7,057 nt of DNA from CAZFZQ01 sp964522845 (GTDB lineage Bacteria; Patescibacteriota; Patescibacteriia; GCA-002772895), in contig CAZFZQ010000045.1 of assembly GCA_964522845.1 (NCBI GenBank), forward strand, positions 1 to 7,057. Reading direction: 5' to 3'. The notes beneath the pieces are model-generated. The model was not told where the DNA came from. It was given only the letters and a program-made list of their open reading frames with translations, and ran no database searches. Below, one piece after another: positions 1-4,956 of this stretch. The position numbers were made by a program, and so were the translations under genes. Position 1 is the first letter of the stretch; each line of letters opens with the position of its first letter.

Positions 1-32
1 TATACGAATTACGAATATTCGTAATTCGTATA
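1..32. repeat. Perfect 32-bp palindrome, with a related copy at 43-54
   Basis: Bases 1-16 are exactly the reverse complement of bases 17-32. The palindrome may extend beyond the window edge. It is built from the AT-rich heptamer ACGAATT and its complement, and the same word recurs as attcgtaatta at 44-54. It lies just downstream of the lemA stop codon (minus strand), so it could form the hairpin that ends the lemA transcript. There is no clear U-tract after it, so it may be only a dispersed repeat. Confidence 0.75.
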
Positions 33-61
33 TTAGCGTTTTATTCGTAATTAGCTTCCCT

Positions 62-616
62 TTAGAATTTCACTGCCGGCACTTCTCTCTCCGCGCCATT
101 CTCTATCCCAAAAAATTCACGCTTTGCAAAACCCAAACTTCCGGCGATGACGTTGCCGGGAAATTGCTGAATTTTTATATTAAAATCACGAACATTACCA
201 TTATAAAACCGGCGCGCGGCCTGAACTTTATTTTCCGTGTCTGACAGTTCATCTTGCAGCTGTAAAAAATTCTGCGACGCTTTCAGGTCGGGATACGCTT
301 CAGCAACGGCAAATAACGATTTTAGAGTATCGGTTAGGGCATTTTCCGCTTTTGCATGTTCTTCCGGCGTTTTTGCGCCCATAGCCGCGCTTCTCGCCTG
401 GCTCACTTTTTCAAAAACTGTTGATTCGTGCTTTGCGTAGGCCTTTACAACTTCCATTAAATTAGGGATTAGGTCGTATCTGCGCTTTAATTGCACATCA
501 ATATCCGACCACGACTCATCTACGCGATTTTTTAAGGTTACAAGACCGTTAAAAAGCACCACGAGCCAAAATCCTATGACTGCGGCCGCACCTACTGCTA
601 TCCAAATTGCCAACAT
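62..616 (-). CDS. lemA: LemA family protein
   Basis: This 184-residue protein matches the LemA family over its whole length. One N-terminal membrane segment (about residues 3-25) is followed by a helical domain. The family signatures are visible: DLIPNLMEVVKAYAKHE near residues 48-64, then SQNFLQLQDELSDTENKV and the RRFYNGNVRDFN stretch ending in IQQFPGN. The length is typical (about 180-200 residues). LemA proteins are membrane-anchored with a soluble helical bundle; their molecular role is poorly defined. The start (ATG at 616-614) places the membrane segment at the very N terminus as expected, and no Shine-Dalgarno is seen. The gene diverges from the sugar-phosphate mutase gene across 64 bp. 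In many bacteria lemA sits beside a TPM-domain or M48 peptidase gene; any such partner would lie outside this window. Confidence 0.93.
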   Translation of the reverse strand: MLAIWIAVGAAAVIGFWLVVLFNGLVTLKNRVDESWSDIDVQLKRRYDLIPNLMEVVKAYAKHESTVFEKVSQARSAAMGAKTPEEHAKAENALTDTLKSLFAVAEAYPDLKASQNFLQLQDELSDTENKVQAARRFYNGNVRDFNIKIQQFPGNVIAGSLGFAKREFFGIENGAEREVPAVKF

Positions 617-680
617 ATTTGTGTGTAATTTAATATTTAGCTACAATATTAATATAATACATAAACACCTTCTTGTAAAT
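617..680. promoter_or_regulatory. Divergent promoter region between lemA and the mutase gene
   Basis: This 64-bp AT-rich spacer separates two divergent genes and must hold both promoters. On the plus strand a perfect -10 hexamer TATAAT lies at 653-658, with a weak -35 candidate (TTAATA, 630-635) 17 bp upstream. This predicts a transcription start near 665 and a 5' leader of about 16 nt for the mutase gene. The minus strand is equally AT-rich, but no single best hexamer stands out. No Shine-Dalgarno sequence precedes either start codon. Confidence 0.5.
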
Positions 681-2024
681 ATGGACCAAAGCATCTTTAA
701 GGCCTATGACATCCGCGGAGTTTATCCGCAAGAATTGGACGAAAAAACAGCATATGAGGTGGGCGCGGCTTTTGTAAAATATACCAAGGCAAAAAATATC
801 ATTGTCGGGGAAGACGCGCGCAAATCATCCCCCGCTCTCCGCGACGCCCTGGTAAAAGGAATCGTTTCAACCGGCGCCAATGTGATTTTGGCCGGATGCG
901 CCACCACGCCGCTTTTTTATTTTTCCGTAGCCGCCACAAAAAACGCGGATGCGGGCGTGATGGTTACCGCTTCCCACAATCCGGCAAAATATAACGGGTT
1001 CAAATTGGTGGCAAAAGGAGCGGTGCCAATCCAGCCGGCAGAGCTCCTGCCGCTGGTTGGAATTTCCAATTTCCAATTTCCAATTTCCAAAAAGAAAGGA
1101 AGGATAAAAAAAATCAATACTCTGGATGCGTATGTTAAAAAAGTCCTATCGCTCGTCGATACAAAAAAAATAAAGCCGATGAAAATTGTAATTGACGCGG
1201 GCAATGGCGTGGCCGGCATCACGGTGAAAAAATTGCTAAAAAAATTGCCGCAAATCAAAACAGAAAAACTTTTCTTTGATATTGACATGTCCTTTCCAAA
1301 TCACGAAGCCAATCCAATGAAAGAAGAAAATCTTTCCGCGCTAAAAATCGCTGTTAAAAAAGAAAAAGCGGCGTTGGGCGTTGCGTACGACGGCGATGCG
1401 GACAGAGTCGGATTTGTTGATGAAAACGGAAATTCCGTGCGCGCTGATTTTATTTTCGCCGCCATTTTGCCGGAACTCATAAAACAAAAAAATACCGCGC
1501 TTTACGATTTGCGTTCATCAAAAATCGTAGCAGAAATTATCAAACAGCTTGGCGGCAAGCCTCGCATGACCCGCGTGGGCCACGCTTTCATAAAAAAAGA
1601 CATGACAAAATATAAGGCCGTTGCCGCCTCCGAACTGTCCGCGCATTATTATTTTAGAGATTTTTTTGGCGCAGAGTGTTCCGATCTCGTGATGCTTTAT
1701 CTTTTAAAAGTTTTGAGCGAAGGAAAACCTCTTTCGCAAATCATCGCGCCTCTGCAAAAATATTTTCAATCCGGCGAAATCAATTTTGAAGTTAGCGACA
1801 AAGACGCTGTCATGGCCGAAATTTTAAAAAAATATAAACCGGCGGCTAAAAATTTTACCGACATAGATGGTGTGCGTTTGGAATTTCAAGACGGTTCAAA
1901 TTGGTTTTGGTTTAGCGTTCGCGCTTCCAATACCGAGCCGTTGCTACGGTTGAATATTGAAGCGTCAAATAAAGCTCTGCTTGAGCAAAAAACAGCAGAA
2001 CTCACAAAAATCATCAAAAAGTGA
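681..2024 (+). CDS. Phosphomannomutase/phosphoglucomutase (alpha-D-phosphohexomutase family)
   Basis: This 447-residue enzyme would interconvert hexose 1-phosphates and 6-phosphates, feeding sugar-nucleotide and surface-glycan synthesis. The four family motifs are in order. The phosphoserine loop TASHNP is at residues 96-101, with catalytic Ser98. The Mg-binding loop DGDADR is at 237-242. A sugar-binding loop is read as ELSAH at 318-322, where the usual form is GExSGH. The C-terminal phosphate-binding loop RASNTEPLLR is at 414-423. The start at 681 is chosen because FKAYDIRGVYP is the usual N terminus and TATAAT lies 23 bp upstream. The open frame extends back to 576, but that part overlaps lemA and has no family similarity. 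Oddities are a heptamer-repeat insertion at residues 128-136 and the degenerate sugar-binding loop. Substrate preference (mannose or glucose) cannot be told. Confidence 0.93.
   Translation: MDQSIFKAYDIRGVYPQELDEKTAYEVGAAFVKYTKAKNIIVGEDARKSSPALRDALVKGIVSTGANVILAGCATTPLFYFSVAATKNADAGVMVTASHNPAKYNGFKLVAKGAVPIQPAELLPLVGISNFQFPISKKKGRIKKINTLDAYVKKVLSLVDTKKIKPMKIVIDAGNGVAGITVKKLLKKLPQIKTEKLFFDIDMSFPNHEANPMKEENLSALKIAVKKEKAALGVAYDGDADRVGFVDENGNSVRADFIFAAILPELIKQKNTALYDLRSSKIVAEIIKQLGGKPRMTRVGHAFIKKDMTKYKAVAASELSAHYYFRDFFGAECSDLVMLYLLKVLSEGKPLSQIIAPLQKYFQSGEINFEVSDKDAVMAEILKKYKPAAKNFTDIDGVRLEFQDGSNWFWFSVRASNTEPLLRLNIEASNKALLEQKTAELTKIIKK
1061..1090. repeat. Heptanucleotide tandem repeat (AATTTCC x4) inside the mutase gene
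   Basis: Four exact copies of AATTTCC run from 1061 to 1088 and are followed by AA. Three units make seven codons, so the repeat can be read through in any frame without a stop. Here it encodes residues 128-136 (ISNFQFPIS), between the phosphoserine loop and the second domain, in a loop where family members vary in length. The encoded peptide is unrelated to the family consensus, so the repeat looks like a late addition. Confidence 0.85.
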
Positions 2025-2030
2025 TATAAT
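2022..2030 (+). promoter_or_regulatory. Extended -10 promoter TGATATAAT for a possibly leaderless transcript
   Basis: The sequence matches the extended -10 consensus TGnTATAAT perfectly. It overlaps the stop codon of the mutase gene. The expected transcription start, about 7 bp after the hexamer, falls on or next to the ATG at 2037, so the following small gene may have a leaderless mRNA. A weak -35 candidate (ctcaca, 2001-2006) lies 18 bp upstream. Confidence 0.55.
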
Positions 2031-2036
2031 ATAACT

Positions 2037-2276
2037 ATGATTTGGCTCCTCTTTACAAACAAAATCAGGAAGGCGTTTAAGATACCAAAACTTTTTACCG
2101 TTTTCAAAGATGATGACAACGGCAAGATGTTCAAATTTATTACCTGCGGCATTGTTTTTTTGCTGATGATGCTCTCCGGACTCGGTTGCGTGGCACTCTT
2201 AACAAACATTATTCCGGGCGTGGGCGACGTGGTCAAGGGCGTTGCCCGGCAAGCAGTCGCTCCTCCAGCTAAATAA
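2037..2276 (+). CDS. Small single-pass membrane protein of unknown function
   Basis: I do not recognise a family for this 79-residue protein. It has a basic N-terminal part (residues 1-30, several Lys/Arg, then DDDNGK), one strongly hydrophobic segment (about residues 34-56, FITCGIVFLLMMLSGLGCVA), and a short tail ending in APPAK. The charge distribution suggests one membrane span with the N terminus inside. The LSGLGC stretch resembles a lipobox but lacks the usual residue at -3. It starts 12 bases after the mutase stop and ends 25 bases before the next start, so it is tightly packed on the same strand. A perfect extended -10 supports the ATG at 2037; an in-frame ATG at 2127 would leave just the hydrophobic part and tail. 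It is probably real, but short. Confidence 0.6.
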   Translation: MIWLLFTNKIRKAFKIPKLFTVFKDDDNGKMFKFITCGIVFLLMMLSGLGCVALLTNIIPGVGDVVKGVARQAVAPPAK

Positions 2277-2290
2277 ATTTTTTACTTTAA

Positions 2291-2296
2291 TAAAAT
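2291..2296 (+). promoter_or_regulatory. Possible -10 element TAAAAT ahead of the propeller gene
   Basis: A five-of-six match to TATAAT ends 6 bases before the ATG at 2302, so a transcript starting at the usual distance would begin at the start codon. No convincing -35 and no Shine-Dalgarno are visible. The region is AT-rich, so a chance match is quite possible. Confidence 0.3.
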
Positions 2297-2301
2297 TTAC
2301 T

Positions 2302-3510
2302 ATGCGTAAAATTTTAATCATCGCGGGATTTGTCATCGTTGTCGTCGGCATCGGCTTTGGAATTTATTTTGCTTTTTTCCGCACTCCCGCTCCGGTTGCG
2401 GAAATCTCCGTAACCGAAGAGCCCACCGGATCAGCCGGCGGGTTGCCGGGATCGGGCTTGGCCGGGACAAGGCCTGCGGGTACGCCATCGGAAGTCGCGG
2501 GCACAACAGTCGGTTTGCCGTCCGCAAAAACAATTTCCACTTCCGACATTGCCCTCTCCGGCGCCATGGGGCTCACACTCGCGAATGACGGCATAAGCGT
2601 TCAGTATTACGATTCCAATAGCGGTCTATTTTACAAAGTCGGCGCGAACGGCGCGCTCGTCCCCCTTTCCAATAAAAAATTTTTTAATGTCCAAAAAGCA
2701 ACCTGGTCGGACGATGGCGGCAAAGCCATTTTGGAATATCCGGACGGCTCAAAAATTGTCTATGATTTTGCCACCGACAAACAATTAGTTACCCTTCCAA
2801 AACATTGGCAGGATTTTGAATTTACTCCGGCCGGCGACAAAATTATCAGCAAAAGCTTGGGCGATGACATCAATAACCGCTGGCTTATAATTTCTGACGT
2901 AAATGGCACAAATTCAAAAGTCATTACTGCTCTTGGCGACAACGCCGACAAAGTGGAAGTGGCTATGTCGCCCGATAGCCAAGTGGTTGGATTTTCCCGC
3001 ACCGGCGACCCGACAGGAGAAGCCGGCACGCAAGAGGTTTACCTCATCGGCCAAAATAATGAAAATTTTAAATCGCTAAAAGTTAAGGGCTACAATTTTT
3101 CTGCCGCCTGGGCAAAAGAAGGCGACCGGATTATTTACAGCGTGGCCGACCCGGCTAATGGTTACAAACCAACGCTGTGGGTGGCGGACGCTTCGGGCGA
3201 CAATATCGGCACCAATGCCGTAAAAATAAATTTGGACACTTTTGTTGACAAATGCGCTATCATCTCGGGCTACAAAGCCTATTGCGCCGTTCCCAAATCA
3301 TTGGACGACGGCACGGGGCTTGATGCGCGGCTCGCAACCGCGACCGACGACCAAATTTATTTTGTGAACCTGCGCACCGGCGCCACAAGTTTTATCGGCG
3401 CGCCTGATACGGCCGCGAGCATCGGTAAAATTTCCGTCTCCGCGGATGAGTCATATCTCTATTTCACCGACCAAGCCAATAATGGATTGCATCAGATGAA
3501 AATAAAATAG
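2302..3510 (+). CDS. Membrane-anchored beta-propeller (WD40-like/TolB-like repeat) protein
   Basis: This is a 402-residue exported protein. An uncleaved signal anchor (residues 4-26, ILIIAGFVIVVVGIGFGIYF) is followed by a low-complexity Gly/Pro/Thr/Ala linker (about 28-75). The rest is a domain with repeated WD40-like/TolB-like blades. Blade motifs visible include ATWSDDGGKAILEYPDG (133-149), FEFTPAGDKIIS (172-183), VAMSPDSQVVGFS (220-232), AAWAKEGDRIIYS (268-280) and ISVSADESYLYFTD (377-390). These have the pattern of a strand, then SPDG-like turn, then strand. The propeller would face the outside of the cell, where such domains usually bind proteins or glycans; no catalytic residues are evident. 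The start at 2302 is chosen because it begins directly with the signal anchor; the open frame continues to 2242 but overlaps the previous gene. The exact role is unknown. Confidence 0.82.
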   Translation: MRKILIIAGFVIVVVGIGFGIYFAFFRTPAPVAEISVTEEPTGSAGGLPGSGLAGTRPAGTPSEVAGTTVGLPSAKTISTSDIALSGAMGLTLANDGISVQYYDSNSGLFYKVGANGALVPLSNKKFFNVQKATWSDDGGKAILEYPDGSKIVYDFATDKQLVTLPKHWQDFEFTPAGDKIISKSLGDDINNRWLIISDVNGTNSKVITALGDNADKVEVAMSPDSQVVGFSRTGDPTGEAGTQEVYLIGQNNENFKSLKVKGYNFSAAWAKEGDRIIYSVADPANGYKPTLWVADASGDNIGTNAVKINLDTFVDKCAIISGYKAYCAVPKSLDDGTGLDARLATATDDQIYFVNLRTGATSFIGAPDTAASIGKISVSADESYLYFTDQANNGLHQMKIK

Positions 3511-3512
3511 AC

Positions 3513-3579
3513 GATGCTAAATGCAAAGGGTGCCGGGTCTCCTATAGTTCTTTGCATTTGCATCTGAGACCCGGTACCC
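3513..3579. repeat. Two interlocked inverted repeats in the spacer before the pilin/C39 gene
   Basis: Arm a (3513-3528) is complementary to a' (3550-3564), with one extra T in arm a. Arm b (3528-3541, gggtgccgggtctc) is complementary to b' (3566-3579), with one G-T pair in 14. The order is a-b-a'-b', so the two stems cannot form at the same time as simple nested hairpins. Only one base separates a' from b', and arms a and b share base 3528, so a full pseudoknot is also sterically unlikely. A -10-like TATAGT (3543-3548) sits in the loop. The repeat could be a bistable RNA switch, a terminator for the upstream gene, or a pair of operators. There is no T-run typical of an intrinsic terminator. 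Confidence 0.8.
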
Positions 3580-3590
3580 GAAGCTTGTAT

Positions 3591-4577
3591 ATGAATAAAA
3601 AACTTTCAATTTTTATATTTATCATCACCGCGTTCCTACTTCTAACGCCATCTTTTGTTTTGGCCGCGGGTTCTTGCGCGTGTATTAAAAATAGTGAACC
3701 GGGAAAAACTTATTGCGTAATTCCTCAAAACATTAAAGCAACGACCATATCTGATTTGATATGTAAAGAGCCGTCAAAATATGGAATAGAAAACTATCTT
3801 AGCGCAACAATAAAAAGTTGCACTTATTATGCCAACGAGGATTGTACCGGCGGTCAACAATACACGCCCCCGGCATCAGCCCAAGCACCCAAAGAGACCC
3901 CCTTCGTCCCCATCGTCCCAAAATTACAAATAAATATTCCCACAGTGCAATTCTCCAATATTATAAAAAATGGCCAAGCGCTCGGCATTCCCTTTTTGGC
4001 GGAATATATCGCCGGCGTTTACAAATATGCAGTCAGCATTGTCAGCATTATTGCCATTGTGATGATAATGGTGGGCGGTTTGCGCTGGATGACCGCCGGC
4101 GGCAACGCTTCGGCCATCAGCTCAGCCAAAGAAACCATATCCGGCGCCGTGATCGGCCTGCTTCTTGTTTTGGGTTCTTACACCGTCCTTTACACCGTCA
4201 ATCCGGATTTGGTGAGCTTCAAGGCGTTGCAAATTGAATACATAAAACCCGTTGCACTTGTGGTTGACTTGACAGACGAGGATTTAAAGGCGCTTGCAGG
4301 AGTAGCCGTAGGTTCCGGATCGGGCAACGTTCCCCTTTTTCCCCAGACGAAGGGACCATGGGCAAATAACCATTGCGGACCCGATCCTTCCAACACTAGC
4401 CAAAGCGGGTTGCGGACTAACAAGCATGGCCATGGTTTTAAAATATTATTTTCCCAGCCAGAATATCGATCCTGGCGCCGTGTCGCTACTAAGTTCTTCT
4501 TGCAGTATAGGTGGTCTAAGTGCGGAAAAGCTGTCAAAATGGGGTCCCGTTGCCCTAACTACCATGAATGTAAGTAA
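3591..4577 (+). CDS. Pilin-like (T4SS_pilin/VirB2-type) membrane protein, N-terminal part of a frameshifted gene
   Basis: The start at 3591 is chosen because it begins with a clear signal peptide (MNKKLSIFIFIITAF, cleavage probably after VLA near residue 25). A Cys-rich segment follows (Cys29, 31, 42, 58, 77, 85), then a Pro-rich linker. Next come two membrane helices, about 139-165 and 180-203, with VGGLRWMTAGGNASAISSAK between them. This pair matches the VirB2-like type IV secretion pilin domain common in Patescibacteria. After a linker (to about residue 245) the sequence GPWANNHCGP begins a C39-like peptidase domain. Homology is then lost: after about position 4380 the frame reads Arg/Lys-rich nonsense to a stop at 4577, while the domain continues one frame over. 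No Shine-Dalgarno is seen. The intact protein would be about 438 residues, membrane-anchored with an exported peptidase domain. Confidence 0.8.
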   Translation: MNKKLSIFIFIITAFLLLTPSFVLAAGSCACIKNSEPGKTYCVIPQNIKATTISDLICKEPSKYGIENYLSATIKSCTYYANEDCTGGQQYTPPASAQAPKETPFVPIVPKLQINIPTVQFSNIIKNGQALGIPFLAEYIAGVYKYAVSIVSIIAIVMIMVGGLRWMTAGGNASAISSAKETISGAVIGLLLVLGSYTVLYTVNPDLVSFKALQIEYIKPVALVVDLTDEDLKALAGVAVGSGSGNVPLFPQTKGPWANNHCGPDPSNTSQSGLRTNKHGHGFKILFSQPEYRSWRRVATKFFLQYRWSKCGKAVKMGSRCPNYHECK

Positions 4578-4908
4578 TTTGAATAAAATACAAACATTGG
4601 TCTCGCAAGGAAAACCGGTAATTATCAATTGCCATCCCTGCGTCGGCATAAAAGACGGCGTAATCTCTCCCCGCAAATACGGAGGACATTTAATGGTATT
4701 AACCGGTTATAGCAATGGTACTTTCAGTGTGAATGACCCGGGATCGTACTTTACATCCATGACAACTGAAATGATAACCGATCCTTGCAAATTTCTTGGT
4801 CCAAGTGATAATAATCCCAAAGCCAGTGGTGCTCTGGCAGATTGTAATAAAAAAGCTGCAAACGTAAACAAACCGGGATTTTGGTATTTACGCCCTGTTG
4901 GCAAATAA
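4378..4908 (+). CDS. C39-like peptidase domain, C-terminal part of the same frameshifted gene
   Basis: This frame is +1 relative to the pilin part. It reads PTLAKAGCGLTSMAMVLKYY from 4390, the classic start of a C39-like (papain-fold) peptidase, with the nucleophile Cys encoded at 4411-4413. The remaining catalytic residues are in place: His in GGHLMVLTGY (4687-4689) and Asp in SVNDP (4735-4737). Four further Cys pairs may form disulfides, fitting an extracellular domain. An internal ATG at 4426 would exclude the nucleophile, so independent translation from there would give an inactive fragment. The domain therefore most likely belongs to the gene that starts at 3591. One extra base between about 4378 and 4405 explains the break. 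It may be a true mutation, a sequencing or assembly error, or less likely a programmed +1 shift. Confidence 0.8.
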   Translation, partial: DPILPTLAKAGCGLTSMAMVLKYYFPSQNIDPGAVSLLSSSCSIGGLSAEKLSKWGPVALTTMNVSNLNKIQTLVSQGKPVIINCHPCVGIKDGVISPRKYGGHLMVLTGYSNGTFSVNDPGSYFTSMTTEMITDPCKFLGPSDNNPKASGALADCNKKAANVNKPGFWYLRPVGK

Positions 4909-4916
4909 ATCATAAA

Positions 4917-4922
4917 TATAAT
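4917..4922 (+). promoter_or_regulatory. Possible radA -10 element (TATAAT)
   Basis: A perfect TATAAT hexamer follows the C39 stop codon by 8 bases and predicts a transcript start near 4929, giving a 28-nt leader that would begin with the purine-rich GAGGAGGA. No good -35 is visible. Confidence 0.4.
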
Positions 4923-4928
4923 TTTAAC

Positions 4929-4949
4929 GAGGAGGATTACTCCTTTTTT
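4929..4949 (+). promoter_or_regulatory. Purine-rich Shine-Dalgarno-like stretch within a small hairpin and T-run ahead of radA
   Basis: GAGGAGGA at 4929-4936 is the one strong Shine-Dalgarno-like sequence in the window, but it ends 20 bases before the radA ATG, much too far for normal use. It can pair with the following CTCCT (stem 4930-4934/4940-4944, loop GATTA), and six T's follow (4944-4949). The element could be a weak terminator for the C39 gene or a hairpin that hides a ribosome site. The five-pair stem is short, so either role is tentative. Confidence 0.4.
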
Positions 4950-4956
4950 AATATAT

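Noticed and set aside
576..680. Upstream extension of the mutase reading frame to an ATG at 576
   Set aside because: It overlaps lemA, has no family similarity, and lies upstream of the TATAAT at 653-658; the family N terminus begins at 681.
2242..2301. Upstream extension of the propeller reading frame
   Set aside because: It overlaps the end of the small membrane protein gene, and the signal anchor begins right after the ATG at 2302.
3552..3590. Upstream start of the pilin/C39 gene
   Set aside because: It would put 13 residues, partly encoded by the inverted repeat, ahead of a textbook signal peptide starting at 3591.
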